DNA of 64,000 bases, from positions 2,914,001 to 2,978,000 of the forward strand of contig CP121321.1 in NCBI GenBank assembly GCA_043585095.1, read 5' to 3'. The first letter of the stretch is position 1, and the number at the start of each line of letters is the position of its first letter. This DNA comes from JANQIO01 sp043585095 (GTDB lineage: Bacteria; Pseudomonadota; Gammaproteobacteria; Pseudomonadales; Halieaceae). Below, piece by piece: positions 17,330 through 26,773 of the stretch. A program made the position numbers and the translations under genes. The notes under the pieces are model-generated. The model had not been told where the DNA came from and did no database searches. It saw nothing but the letters and a program-made list of their open reading frames with translations.

Positions 17330-18135
17330 TGCCTGGCCTTGAACTCGGTTAGCTTGGCCGACTGCAAATATTCAAGCCGCGTACACAGCACAGGCGTGCG
17401 CCCATAGCGATCAGCGAGATCAAACATCTCACGAGCAACGCCGGGCTTTTCGTTAACGCTAAGATCAAAATAACGGCGCAATGCCGCCCGGGTTTCGTCT
17501 TCCAGGCGAGGCCAGTTAAACAGGCCGGCGTTGAGAGCACGCAGGTAAATATCACGCTCCCAGGGGCCTAACTCCAGCGAGCGCACAATGTCACTGTTTA
17601 AAGGCTCACCCAGTTCGCCGCGTTGCGCCATCAGCGCCGCGCGGGAGGAGTAACCTTCACCGGAATTGGGATGCAGCGCTATGGCCGTTTCGATCGCTTG
17701 CAGCGCTTCGTCTAGATTTTCAAAGTACTGTTCGTTATCGGCATCCGGGAGGCTGCCATACCAGCTCAGGATTCGAGCACGGCGCAGGTAGATATAAGGG
17801 TTAGTGTCGTCCAGAGCGATAGTACGCGTCGACCAATCCAAGGCCTTTCCCCACTGCTGCAGACTGCTCGGGCCGCTGCGCTTTTGCCAGTGCAGTTCAT
17901 AGCGCATCGCTTGATTGTTGTAAGCACTGGCAAGACTGCGCTGAAAGGCGAAAACGGCGGCCGCAATTGCTGCGAGCGCAAGCAGTGCAAACAAGAGCTG
18001 CAATCCGCGACCCGGCGCAGGCGGTGCCGGCTCACTCTGACGCTCTTTCCGGCGTTCTCCCCGGCGCCCTGTCCGCCGCTCTCCCGGGCGTTCTCTGCGG
18101 CGCTCTGTCCCACCTTCTTTTTCGGACTCAGACAC
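17311..18135 (-). CDS. VpsP-like membrane-anchored polysaccharide-locus protein
   Basis: This 274-residue protein has a highly charged cytoplasmic N-terminus (about 45 residues, repeated Glu-Arg-Arg and Gly-Glu-Arg units). One membrane helix follows (LQLLFALLALAAIAAAVFAF) and then an alpha-helical periplasmic part. That part has TPR-like segments: NPYIYLRRARILSWYG, ALQAIETAIALHPNSGEGYS and SLELGPWERDIYLRALNAGL. Similar small proteins accompany Wza/Wzc-type export genes in vps-like loci, but the biochemical role is not known. It lies 5 nt after the phosphatase gene and overlaps the ligase-like gene. Confidence 0.7.
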   Translation of the reverse strand: MSESEKEGGTERRRERPGERRTGRRGERRKERQSEPAPPAPGRGLQLLFALLALAAIAAAVFAFQRSLASAYNNQAMRYELHWQKRSGPSSLQQWGKALDWSTRTIALDDTNPYIYLRRARILSWYGSLPDADNEQYFENLDEALQAIETAIALHPNSGEGYSSRAALMAQRGELGEPLNSDIVRSLELGPWERDIYLRALNAGLFNWPRLEDETRAALRRYFDLSVNEKPGVAREMFDLADRYGRTPVLCTRLEYLQSAKLTEFKARQCPSKL

Positions 18136-18140
18136 TGGCG

Positions 18141-18866
18141 TTACTGAAACTTGCTGTGAGCAATTGCCATGGGCCGCTCACGCACTAACTGCCAGCTTTC
18201 TTCCTCGCCGACGATTTCGGCTGCAGCGATGCGCCCGACCTCCAAATCCGGCGGCCGGTGGTTCACGTTATGCGCATCGGAGGCAATGATGGTGGCCACA
18301 CCCGCCTCCAGAAACTCGATCGCCCGCTTATGCGCGCCCTCCCCAAATCGTCCAGCTACCGACATCGCAGTCAACTGAAACAAACACCCCGCCTCGACAA
18401 AGGGTTCGATCTTGGAGATTTTGCGTATCACGTCTTTATTGCGCTCGGGGTGGGCAATCATCGGCTGAAAACCTTTGCCAATCAGCCAGCCCACCAGCTT
18501 GTCGCTGCCCGGCGGCACGTGGCTGTGTGGTAGTTCCAGCAGCACAACAGGCTTGCCTTCCCACTCACCTAGAAAAGGCACTTCACCATCCGCGATCATC
18601 GGTAGCACTTCAGGACTGACGCGGACTTCCCCGGCCAGAGCGATTTCCAGGGGCACGTCCGCTTCCGCCAACGCCGTCTTGAAGGCATTGAACTCAGCTG
18701 AGAGTGAACTTAATGAGTTTTCGTACCGGCCAGGGTGAATATGGGGCGTGATAACTGAATGGGTAATGCCGTTATCAAAAGCTTGTTGTGCCAGCGGAAT
18801 AGCGGTCGCTAAATCGGCGGGGCCATCATCAACCCCGGGAAGAAAATGACAGTGCAGATCGATCAT
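18141..18866 (-). CDS. PHP-type tyrosine phosphatase (CpsB/YwqE family)
   Basis: This metal-dependent phosphatase is expected to dephosphorylate the tyrosine-rich tail of the neighbouring Wzc-like kinase. It has 241 residues. The PHP motifs are MIDLHCHFLPGVDDGP at the N-terminus, TPHIHPGRY, LVGWLIGKGFQPMIAHPERN, and IIASDAHN near the C-terminus. These supply the His and Asp metal ligands. The start overlaps the kinase stop by 4 nt (ATGA). A PHP-type phosphatase in a gammaproteobacterial locus replaces the low-molecular-weight Wzb type. Confidence 0.92.
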   Translation of the reverse strand: MIDLHCHFLPGVDDGPADLATAIPLAQQAFDNGITHSVITPHIHPGRYENSLSSLSAEFNAFKTALAEADVPLEIALAGEVRVSPEVLPMIADGEVPFLGEWEGKPVVLLELPHSHVPPGSDKLVGWLIGKGFQPMIAHPERNKDVIRKISKIEPFVEAGCLFQLTAMSVAGRFGEGAHKRAIEFLEAGVATIIASDAHNVNHRPPDLEVGRIAAAEIVGEEESWQLVRERPMAIAHSKFQ

Positions 18867-21148
18867 GCGACGTTAGAGTCAGCTTTCGCTTTTGCCCGTC
18901 GCTTGGCCCCTAACAGGCTGACCTTACCGCCTTCACCCTCACCTACATCGGTATCGGTTTGGCTATAGCCGTAGTAATCGTAGTAGCCGCCATATTGGTA
19001 GTAATCGCCGCCGTAGCGCTGCCCTTTGCTGGCATCGAACTGGTTCAGTACAACACCCGTCATTGGCGCGTTGGAATGCCGCAGGCGGTCAATGCCGTGG
19101 CGCGCTACCGTATAGGGCGTTGCATCAGCTTTGACCACATACACCAATGCGTCGGCATAGGACGCCAGCACCAATGCATCACTCACCGCCTGCGTGGGCG
19201 CAGAATCAATTATGATGCGCTCGTAGTGCTGCTTAAGCTTCTCCAGCGTTTCAACAAACTTACGCGACGACAACAACTCAAGAGGGTTAGTCGGAATAAC
19301 GCCCGCCGGCAATACATCAACGCCCAGCTTCTCAATGCGATGTACACAGGACGAAAGTTCTTCAGTGCCGGCAATGTAGTTAGACAATCCCGGTGTGTTG
19401 GGCGGCAGCTCGCACATTTTAGCCATGGTAGGCCTGCGCATATCTGCATCGATGATCAGCGTTTTTTCCATCTGCCCCAGTGCGGCCGCCAAATTAAGGC
19501 TCAGGGTAGATTTACCCTCTCCTGGAACAGACGAAGTCACCACGGTGATGTGATGCGTCGTATCAATCCCGGACAACAACAGACCGGTGCGGATCGTGCG
19601 CACCGATTCGGCAAAGACCTTTTGCGAGCCATCCACCATCGGCAATAAGGGGGAGCCTTTGGTAACTCCGGAAACCTTGGGCAGCGCACCTAACATGGGC
19701 ACGTGGAGCCGCTCGTCCACGTCTGCTGGCGTCTTTAAGGTGTTATCCAAGGCATCTTTCAGGAACGCTAGCAGGACGCCCATTACCAGAGCAGACATAA
19801 ACGCCAGGACAACGGACAGGGTTTTGCGCGGCTTAACCGGCTTGCGCGGCACGATGCCCTGGTCAACAACCCGGGCGTGAGCCGCTTCCATACCGCTGGC
19901 TTCATCGGTTTCCTTGATGCGCGTAAAGAACATATCGTAAAGCTGGCGATTGGTTTGTACGTCGCGCTGCAGCTCACGCAGCTTGAACTCTTTGCGGTTG
20001 ATATCACGCACTTGTTCTTTCACTTTAGCTAGCTGTGCTTCCAAAGCACGCTCACTGCGTGACGCCACCTGGAAGTCTTTCTGTACGCCGGAGACCACGC
20101 GCACCACCTGCTTGTTGATGTTGTCGACGGCGGCACGCAATTTCGACTGCGCTGCAATCATTTTGGGGTGCAGTGGACCATAGCGCTTGGAAAGCTCGGC
20201 AACGTCGCGCTCCGCTTCCGCCTCTTCTTCTTTCAGGCGTTGAATCAAGGAATGCGCCAGCACGGCAGGCACTGAGGCCAGCGTCTCCGGAGATTGATCA
20301 CTTAACGCGCGCACTTCTGTAAATACCGATTCGGCTTCCGCGCGGCGACCACGGGCCTCGACCAGCGCCTGGGTGACCTCATCCAACTCACGGGAAACCA
20401 GCGTGCGTACACCGGATACGTCTACCAGCTCTTCTTGCTCGCGATAGGCTTGCAGTTTTATCTCCGCTTCCTCGAGATTGACGCGCAGGCCTTCCAACCG
20501 CTCTCCGAGCCAGGTCGCCGCTTTCTGTGTGGCTTCCAGCTTGGCATCCAGGTGGCTATCGATATAGACGCTAGCCAGGTCATTAACCACTGCTGCCGCG
20601 AGTTTGGGGTCGTAGGACTCAAAGCTGACTTTTACAAGCTGTGTATTACGAACCGGGGATACAGAGAGGCTTGCAATAAATTTGTCGACTACCCCCGCGA
20701 CGATATCGTCCTCAGAGGCAGGCTCCAGATCCAGCTCAATCGGCAGCCAACTGCGCCAATCCACACCGAACATGGGTTCCTGCTGATCGGGATCGAAATC
20801 CGGGTGATGACGAATATCGAGGTTCTCTACCACCTTCTGTGCGAGCTCTCTGGATTTAAGAATCTCGAACTGCGTCAAAAAGTATTCTTTATTCGCCGTG
20901 CCTACGCCGTACACCTCTTCGATAGACAGGATATTCGCCTGCTGCGATTCAATCATCAGCGTGGCGGATGATTGATACACCGGGCGCATCGCCAAGACAA
21001 CCAGTGCGGCAACTACTGAAATGACCACTGCCAACGATACGATATTCCAGCGCTGGCTGTGGATTACCCGCCAATAGTGGCGGAGATCAATCTCGTCGTC
21101 GTCCAGCGCTCTGGATTCCACGGAATTGTTGTACTGGCCCAGTGCCAT
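18863..21148 (-). CDS. wzc: Wzc-type polysaccharide co-polymerase and BY-kinase
   Basis: This inner-membrane protein controls chain length and export and autophosphorylates on tyrosine. It has 761 residues. A first membrane helix (about 36-54) and a Wzz domain are followed by a long periplasmic coiled coil. A second helix near 455 precedes the cytoplasmic kinase. Walker A is SSVPGEGKST at 539-548, Walker A' is LIIDADMRR at 565-573, and Walker B is in RIIIDSAPT. The tail at 711-728 holds nine tyrosines in 18 residues. The start overlaps the wza-like stop by 1 nt (TAATG). Confidence 0.95.
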   Translation of the reverse strand: MALGQYNNSVESRALDDDEIDLRHYWRVIHSQRWNIVSLAVVISVVAALVVLAMRPVYQSSATLMIESQQANILSIEEVYGVGTANKEYFLTQFEILKSRELAQKVVENLDIRHHPDFDPDQQEPMFGVDWRSWLPIELDLEPASEDDIVAGVVDKFIASLSVSPVRNTQLVKVSFESYDPKLAAAVVNDLASVYIDSHLDAKLEATQKAATWLGERLEGLRVNLEEAEIKLQAYREQEELVDVSGVRTLVSRELDEVTQALVEARGRRAEAESVFTEVRALSDQSPETLASVPAVLAHSLIQRLKEEEAEAERDVAELSKRYGPLHPKMIAAQSKLRAAVDNINKQVVRVVSGVQKDFQVASRSERALEAQLAKVKEQVRDINRKEFKLRELQRDVQTNRQLYDMFFTRIKETDEASGMEAAHARVVDQGIVPRKPVKPRKTLSVVLAFMSALVMGVLLAFLKDALDNTLKTPADVDERLHVPMLGALPKVSGVTKGSPLLPMVDGSQKVFAESVRTIRTGLLLSGIDTTHHITVVTSSVPGEGKSTLSLNLAAALGQMEKTLIIDADMRRPTMAKMCELPPNTPGLSNYIAGTEELSSCVHRIEKLGVDVLPAGVIPTNPLELLSSRKFVETLEKLKQHYERIIIDSAPTQAVSDALVLASYADALVYVVKADATPYTVARHGIDRLRHSNAPMTGVVLNQFDASKGQRYGGDYYQYGGYYDYYGYSQTDTDVGEGEGGKVSLLGAKRRAKAKADSNVA

Positions 21149-21735
21149 TAGAAGAAGCTCTCCTCAATGGTGACGATATCGCCAGGGCGGATCAGCGTAT
21201 TCAGCTTTGCCAAACGCCGTTCCTCATCTTCGGAGGTATCAGACACGATATAGAATTTGCTACGCGACGCCCGGTCGGTAAACCCCTCCGCCAGCGACAC
21301 GGCTTTTTGCAAGGTCATGCCAGGCTCATAGGGGAAGCCACCCGGCTTATTCACCTCGCCGCGCACAAAGAAGCGCCGGTACTGCACGATAGAGACTGAA
21401 ATCTTGGGATCAATCAGGTAGGGGCCTTTTAGCCCTTCAATAATCAAGCTTTCAAGCTGGCTTATGGTCAGGCCCTTCACGTTGAGCTCACCCAGAAACG
21501 GATAGGAGAACGACCCGGCATCGTTCAACAACACTTCCATGCTCAAGTCTTCTTCACCAAACACCGTGATATCAATTCGGTCACCCGCCCCCAGGGTGTA
21601 GACCGAAATACCCGAATCGCTTTGCGCCATTGACCCTTGCACGCCGAACATAGCCAACAGGCAAAGTGCTAAAGCGTACCTGATGGGGGTGCGGGTGACA
21701 GGAGTGCGAATGAGAGGAGTGCGAAAAAACGTCAC
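21148..21735 (-). CDS. Wza/VpsN-type polysaccharide export protein
   Basis: This short outer-membrane-associated export protein has 195 residues, with a poly_export domain and a SLBB domain. After the signal peptide (YALALCLLAMFGVQGSMAQ) come YTLGAGDRIDITVFGEEDLS, FSYPFLGELNVKGLT, then FFVRGEVNKPGGFPYEPGMT and LIRPGDIVTIEES. The upstream ATG at 21825 lies in the loop of a terminator hairpin, so I chose the GTG at 21735. The N-region carries three tandem Arg-Thr-Pro pentapeptide repeats. Unlike E. coli Wza it lacks a lipobox and the C-terminal barrel helix. Confidence 0.9.
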   Translation of the reverse strand: MTFFRTPLIRTPVTRTPIRYALALCLLAMFGVQGSMAQSDSGISVYTLGAGDRIDITVFGEEDLSMEVLLNDAGSFSYPFLGELNVKGLTISQLESLIIEGLKGPYLIDPKISVSIVQYRRFFVRGEVNKPGGFPYEPGMTLQKAVSLAEGFTDRASRSKFYIVSDTSEDEERRLAKLNTLIRPGDIVTIEESFF

Positions 21736-21811
21736 GTATTGTTCGTCCGTTGCTGCAGAAAACTGTTTCGGCCGCGTTCTTGCGCCGTATTCCAAAAACA
21801 CTTTATCCAAC

Positions 21812-21845
21812 AAAAAAGGCCGCATGCGAGCTAGCAGCGGCCTTT
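21812..21845 (-). terminator. Rho-independent terminator between the barrel gene and the Wza-like gene
   Basis: A 9-bp stem (AAAGGCCGC / GCGGCCTTT) is followed on the minus strand by a T run at 21817-21812. It lies 58 nt beyond the stop of the outer-membrane barrel gene. This places a transcription boundary before the wza-wzc operon, which must therefore have its own promoter or rely on readthrough. Confidence 0.85.
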
Positions 21846-21902
21846 CATTATGCCACTAAAGTGTGGCGATAGGACCAGCAATTACACTGCTGGCAGATAG
21901 CC

Positions 21903-23102
21903 CTACAAGCTGAACTTGAGGTCCACCATGAACACATTGCGCTCGTAATCCAGGGAGAAGATATTGGAATCACGCTCGTCATAGGTGTAAGACGCGCCAA
22001 TCGTGAACCAGCGACGCAAGTCACGCTCGATACCAATCGTGGCGATAAACGTGTCGTCTTCCCGAACGTCACCCTCGAAATCATCCTGCGAAGCGCGGAT
22101 GAACGCGTTGACGCGAGTCAGATCGTTTACTTCCCAATCCCAGCTAGCTGTGTAGGCATCGGAGTTGATGAAGTCACTGGTACCGACGGCCTCAAGCTGA
22201 TCGTTTGAGGCACCGAAGGTGAACACGTGGAAGTCATTGGCCTGGTAAATAACCGTGGCGTCCCATGTAAATTCGTTATCCCAGTCTTCCCGCTGGTTAT
22301 CGTCAAAATCTTTGTTAACCAGACCCAACAGAATGCTCCCCGTAGTCTTACCGGTGGCCTCCCACTCCACACCCAGCAAAAACTCAACCTCTTCACTGTC
22401 GAGGCTAGGATTAGCATCGAGTGGAGCCTCATCGTACTCCACCTCGGTATAACGCGTAGTCGCAACAATGTCAGTCTTATCGCTGACGCCATAATAAAAC
22501 GTCCCAGTAAATCCAGTATTGGTGCGGTTTCGAGTCAAGCGAGGGTTATCGAAACGCTCGTACTCTTTATCGTACACGTCAGCGGCAAGATTGATGCGGG
22601 CTTTCGAGTCTTCGCCGCCGTAGGTATATGCTGCGCCATAAACTACTTCTTCGAAAGTATCTGGGCGATCCAGCAGCAGGAACAATTGGCCCTGGCTAAA
22701 ACCCTGACCCCGTGCTTCGTGCAGGAAGTGGTAGCCGGCATACACATCGAATGCATTTTTGGAGTTGGCTTCCAGATGCGCATCGGCATCCACAGTCCAG
22801 TCAGTGTACTCATCCGGGCTGCTATCGTCGTAGGTGGCGTCTGCCAGGCCCAAATCGATAGACAGGGAATTGGCACCAGACTCCATCACGGCAGAAAGTG
22901 AAGGCTTCACTTCCAGAATGATGTCGTCGAACTCGTCGGTGAAACTACGGAAGATATTGTCATCGTAGCGTGTTTCAACTTCCAGCTCTGGTGTGACCTC
23001 AAAGGCCCCAACACTAAAACTGGATGGATCTGTCGCCTGTGCAGATGCACTGACAAACAGCCCCAATGCGGCACTACGCTGCGCAAAAGACGTAAGCTTC
23101 AT
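21903..23102 (-). CDS. Outer-membrane beta-barrel protein of the exopolysaccharide locus
   Basis: This 399-residue protein has a signal peptide and then repeated amphipathic strands with alternating aromatic residues (VTPELEVETRYDDNIFRS, FDVYAGYHFLHEARGQ, ARINLAADVYDKEYERF, WFTIGASYTYDERDSN). It ends in VDLKFSL, a typical barrel C-terminus. Proteins of this kind (VpsM/EpsL-like) sit beside Wza/Wzc genes and may help pass the polymer through the outer membrane. The ATG at 23102 is chosen because GGGGAAG lies 4 nt upstream and a signal peptide follows. It is rich in Asp and Glu. Confidence 0.85.
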   Translation of the reverse strand: MKLTSFAQRSAALGLFVSASAQATDPSSFSVGAFEVTPELEVETRYDDNIFRSFTDEFDDIILEVKPSLSAVMESGANSLSIDLGLADATYDDSSPDEYTDWTVDADAHLEANSKNAFDVYAGYHFLHEARGQGFSQGQLFLLLDRPDTFEEVVYGAAYTYGGEDSKARINLAADVYDKEYERFDNPRLTRNRTNTGFTGTFYYGVSDKTDIVATTRYTEVEYDEAPLDANPSLDSEEVEFLLGVEWEATGKTTGSILLGLVNKDFDDNQREDWDNEFTWDATVIYQANDFHVFTFGASNDQLEAVGTSDFINSDAYTASWDWEVNDLTRVNAFIRASQDDFEGDVREDDTFIATIGIERDLRRWFTIGASYTYDERDSNIFSLDYERNVFMVDLKFSL

Positions 23103-23311
23103 TACACTTCCCCTGTCTATTATGGCCGTTAAGCCCGCTCGACTATCGATAGTATAGACCAGAAGCGTGGCCGTAAAGGGTAATATCGCCATCTGCTAAG
23201 GCTTGCAGGCATGCTTATCGCTTAATTGCCAACTGGAATTATGTCCTTAGCATGCCCTCAGCAAGAAGCGCTGCGTCATTACGCCATCCCGACCAGAGAA
23301 TGTGCATCAGC

Positions 23312-25534
23312 CTACTTGGCATCGTGCCTGAAAACCCCTTCCCACTCAGCGCCGGTGCCCACCACTTCCAGCTCCGCAATCCGCTGCAGCATAATCTCCT
23401 GCTGCCGCAGTGGTGCAACCACTTGTAACGATTCAAAAGCCGCTTTCGCATCCGGCAAAATGCCTTGCTGATAGAGGCGCATTGCCGCTGTGTGCTTCTC
23501 TACGCTTTCCAATTGCCCTGGCGAGGCCTCGCTCAGGCGACAAATAGGCTCATAGACCCGCACCGGCCGCTCCTTACCCTTCACCTGCACGCGATCAACA
23601 AACCGATACAAAAAACCATCTTGCTCCCGACGCGTTGCCTCACCCACCAACAGGCTGACACCGTAGTACTTGGTTAGCCCCTCTAAACGCGAACCCAGAT
23701 TCACCGCATCACCAATAACGGTATACGCCCTGCGATAGCTAGAGCCCATATCGCCAACATTCATCAGGCCTGTATTCAAACCAATGCCAATGTGGATCTC
23801 GGGATAGCCCCTGGACACGAACTCCGCACGAATGGCATCCACTTTCTTTAACATATCGAGGGCGGCACCAATCGCATGCTGACGGTGATCCGGGTCCTCC
23901 AGAGGCGCCCCCCAAAACGCCATCACCAGGTCACCGATGTACTTATCCACGGTGCCGCCAGAATCGAAAATGATCTCCGTGACGGGCGTAAAAAACTCGT
24001 TAAGCATGGTTTTCAACTGCGCCGCATCCAAGCCTTCTGAAATCGTGGTGAAGTTACGGATATCCGCAAACAGCACGGTCATTGGGCGGCTTTCGCCCTC
24101 GAACGACAGGGAGTCAGGATCGGCCAACATGCGGTCGATATGCGCTTCTGGCACGTACTGGCCAAACATGCCCTGCACCGCTTGCCGACGCGCACTCTCG
24201 GAGAAGAAGCCCCGCACCAGATTCAAGACCACCAGCGAGAAAACCAGCATCACCGGCATCACCGGCGACACCGCAACGCCCCGCGCTGACCACAGCCAAA
24301 CATCGCCGCCAATAAGCCCGACCAGCAGCAGAATACCCAGGCCCATCAATGCGGCTGCGGGCAACAAGGGCGCCAACAGTGACAGCAGCACGCCCAGCAC
24401 CAGCAAAACCAGCGCAATCAGAGCATCTTCCCAGTCGGGCACAATAGGGAAGGCATAATCATCATTGATCAGTGTTTGCAGCATGCTGGCCTGGACTTCT
24501 ACACCGGGGAATACCGCCTGCAGCGGTGTGGCCCGCAAGTCATATAAGCCCAGCGCAGACGTACCGACAATGACCGCTTTATCTTTGAGCTGTGGCAGCG
24601 CATCCAGCGATTGCGCGTTTAAGACTTCGGCAGCGGAAACGTACCGAAAGGTATAGCTGCGGCCAAAGTACCGCAGCAGGATGCGCCCAAAGCGATCGGT
24701 TGGAATTACCTGATCACCCAATTCCAGCGAGGTAACAAATTGGCGATCCTGAACGGACGCGCTGTGCACTTTGAAGCGCAGGGCATTGTTATATATGCGC
24801 GCCATGGCCAGCGCCAAAGACGGATAGACCATCTCACCGTGGCGCAACACAAGCGGGGTGCGCCGCATCACGCCATCATCATCCGGCGTCGCATTCAGGA
24901 AACCGCCATAGGCCGCGACGTTCTGCAAGATCGCCAGATTAGCGTTGTATCCGGGCATATCGAGGATTTGATGGCCGGCAGCCTGCTCAGCCGTGAGGAA
25001 GAACCAGGGCGGCGGCAATTGCCCCTTTTGTTCAGATGCCTCGTTGCCAAACATCAATCCCAACACGACGGGCCGGCCGGGCAGCACACTGGCGAACAAG
25101 CCGTCTCGATCCATATCAGGCGCTAACGAGGCCAGCCACTGGCGCTGCTCTTCGCTGGCCGCATCCAATGCCCGAGACGAAAGCACGTCCTCTACCAGAT
25201 TGCGCTCTGGCTCAGAAAAAGCAATATCAAAGCCAATGACCCGCGCACCAAACTGATCTAGTCGAACCACCAGATCAGCAATCTTCAAACGACTCCAGGG
25301 CCAGCGGCCGTGTTCATTCAGGGCCCGGTCATCAATATCGATAATGACCACATCAGTGGAGTCAGGCGGAGGCGGCTGCGTCGCCCGCAGGCGCAAGTCG
25401 TACACCAGATAATCCAACCGACTCAGCGCGGCCTGCACCCAGTCAGCAGAACTTAAATGAAGCCACCCCAGCAATGAGGTAACAAGCAGCCCGAACAGGG
25501 CATTTCGACCGTGAGATTTTAAGTAGCGTTTCAT
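23312..25534 (-). CDS. CHASE2-domain class III adenylate/guanylate cyclase
   Basis: This is a 740-residue membrane sensor enzyme. An N-terminal helix (GLLVTSLLGWLHL) precedes a periplasmic CHASE2 domain (DYLVYDLRLR, VVIIDIDDRALNEHGRWPWS). Three membrane helices lie around 385-450. The cyclase domain starts near 480 with FADIRNF (D491) and has K531 and D535 in VDKYIGD, and N612 and R616 in DAVNLGSRLE, so metal and transition-state residues are present. The lysine favours ATP as substrate. It follows the FecR gene behind a terminator. A truncated copy of its 5' end lies at 26575-26759. Confidence 0.94.
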   Translation of the reverse strand: MKRYLKSHGRNALFGLLVTSLLGWLHLSSADWVQAALSRLDYLVYDLRLRATQPPPPDSTDVVIIDIDDRALNEHGRWPWSRLKIADLVVRLDQFGARVIGFDIAFSEPERNLVEDVLSSRALDAASEEQRQWLASLAPDMDRDGLFASVLPGRPVVLGLMFGNEASEQKGQLPPPWFFLTAEQAAGHQILDMPGYNANLAILQNVAAYGGFLNATPDDDGVMRRTPLVLRHGEMVYPSLALAMARIYNNALRFKVHSASVQDRQFVTSLELGDQVIPTDRFGRILLRYFGRSYTFRYVSAAEVLNAQSLDALPQLKDKAVIVGTSALGLYDLRATPLQAVFPGVEVQASMLQTLINDDYAFPIVPDWEDALIALVLLVLGVLLSLLAPLLPAAALMGLGILLLVGLIGGDVWLWSARGVAVSPVMPVMLVFSLVVLNLVRGFFSESARRQAVQGMFGQYVPEAHIDRMLADPDSLSFEGESRPMTVLFADIRNFTTISEGLDAAQLKTMLNEFFTPVTEIIFDSGGTVDKYIGDLVMAFWGAPLEDPDHRQHAIGAALDMLKKVDAIRAEFVSRGYPEIHIGIGLNTGLMNVGDMGSSYRRAYTVIGDAVNLGSRLEGLTKYYGVSLLVGEATRREQDGFLYRFVDRVQVKGKERPVRVYEPICRLSEASPGQLESVEKHTAAMRLYQQGILPDAKAAFESLQVVAPLRQQEIMLQRIAELEVVGTGAEWEGVFRHDAK

Positions 25535-25548
25535 CAGGCGAGGCTAGC

Positions 25549-25577
25549 AAAAAAAACGCCCCGGGTGGGGCGTTTTT
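25549..25577 (-). terminator. Terminator after the first FecR-domain gene
   Basis: The stem AAAAACGCCCC / GGGGCGTTTTT has a short loop and runs of T on the minus strand. It lies between the first FecR-domain gene and the cyclase start, so the cyclase needs readthrough or its own promoter. The same hairpin recurs at 26774-26805 because of the tandem duplication. Confidence 0.9.
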
Positions 25578-25607
25578 ACACGTCAGTCTAAAACCAGGTT
25601 AGTGCTC

Positions 25608-26417
25608 TTACTCATCGGTGTTGATGATTGCCTGGTTGAAGCTATTAGCCATTTGTCCTTCTACACCTGAGGCCGAATCAATCGGGACGGATTGACCGTC
25701 GACATCCGCTGTGACATTGATATTGGTCTTAGAATACGCCAAGTCACCATCCTCCTTCACTTCCAAGACATACTCTTTATCTGTTTCTACATCTACGCCG
25801 GGTATAACGTTTTTATCCACGTAAGTCTCTTTTAAGACAAACTTGTCGTCTTCATTCGGCTCCACGGTCAGTTCTTTGCCAGGTTCCAAGACAAGAGGCT
25901 TACCGTTGATTTCAATTGTAGAGCCCTTCAGGCTTACACCAATACCACCGGATGCCACACGCACAGTTAGATTCCCTGTGGTTCTATTGTATATCAACTC
26001 GAACCGGGTACCTCTGATGCCAACCGTATAATCCCCAGCCCTTACCGCAACATCATCATAATCGTTCTTGCCGATCAGCCCCGACGCATAACGCAGCGTG
26101 CCATCCACCACATTCACATCCTGATTGTTGCTCTCAGGTGTAGCAGGGTTATAAACGTAGTCAGTAAGCTCAACCTCGGTGTTGGACCGAACATCCAACA
26201 CCGACTGGTCATCCATCTCCACCACCATCCACGCACCAAACGCCGTCTTCAGCGTATCCCCGCTGCTGACCTCGTCACCCTGTGACGCCGCAGCGCCATT
26301 GACAAAAATATCGCCCGACGCAGATTTGATCACGCCATCCGCCGCAAACGCATGCGCGCTCGCCATTAAAATCAGCGCAACCGCCCAATGCGTCGCGCGA
26401 GTGAAAGTGCTGGACAT
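25608..26417 (-). CDS. Exported FecR-domain protein, copy 1
   Basis: This 269-residue secreted protein has a signal peptide (HWAVALILMASAHAFA) and a FecR-like domain with VKSASGDIFVNG-type strands, GDTLKTAFGAWMVVEMDDQS and AVRAGDYTVGIRGTRFELIY. In many proteobacteria such FecR proteins sit beside CHASE2 cyclases, as here, and may be periplasmic signal partners. The start at 26417 has GGAG 7 nt upstream. The N-terminal half is nearly identical to that of the protein at 26838-27629, and the C-terminal half diverges. It ends in SFNQAIINTDE, a motif shared with two neighbours. Confidence 0.85.
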   Translation of the reverse strand: MSSTFTRATHWAVALILMASAHAFAADGVIKSASGDIFVNGAAASQGDEVSSGDTLKTAFGAWMVVEMDDQSVLDVRSNTEVELTDYVYNPATPESNNQDVNVVDGTLRYASGLIGKNDYDDVAVRAGDYTVGIRGTRFELIYNRTTGNLTVRVASGGIGVSLKGSTIEINGKPLVLEPGKELTVEPNEDDKFVLKETYVDKNVIPGVDVETDKEYVLEVKEDGDLAYSKTNINVTADVDGQSVPIDSASGVEGQMANSFNQAIINTDE

Positions 26418-26574
26418 GCCGAACTCCGTGGAGAATTTCCCTGTAGGAGCCAAGATAAACTCAATCGTTCTTTTTGTCATTGATTAAATTGCGGGAAAGG
26501 AATCATATTTGGTAGTGACTACTAACTACGCTGAATAGTCATTTAGCCCATTTTTAGGCGGAATCTTTAATAGC

Positions 26575-26759
26575 CGATAATGACCACATCAGTGCAGGCT
26601 TTTGTGTGGCCCTGAGGCGCAGGCCATAAAATAGATATCCATCCGACTGGATGCGGCCTGCACCCAATAAGCAGAACTCAAGTGAAGCCGCCCCAGCAAT
26701 GAAGTAACAAGCCGCCCGAACAGGGCGCTACGGCCATGTGATTTGAAGTAGCGTTTCAT
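26575..26759 (-). pseudogene. Truncated 5' fragment of the CHASE2 cyclase gene (duplication scar)
   Basis: Translation from 26759 gives MKRYFKSHGRSALFG and continues similar to the N-terminus of the cyclase at 25534 for about 35 residues, then goes out of frame and stops. The DNA match resumes at the segment GATGTGGTCATTATCG and ends at 26575. The match continues the other way through the same terminator and the FecR gene. The fragment is therefore the end of a tandem duplication rather than a separate gene. Confidence 0.85.
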
Positions 26760-26773
26760 TGGGCGAGGCTTGC

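Noticed and set aside
18959..19648. 229-codon plus-strand open frame inside the wzc gene
   Set aside because: The hydrophobic start is the complement of the tyrosine-rich tail; the sense frame carries all kinase motifs.
21736..21825. ATG at 21825 as start of the Wza-like gene
   Set aside because: The codon lies in the loop of a rho-independent terminator; a GTG at 21735 gives a normal signal peptide.
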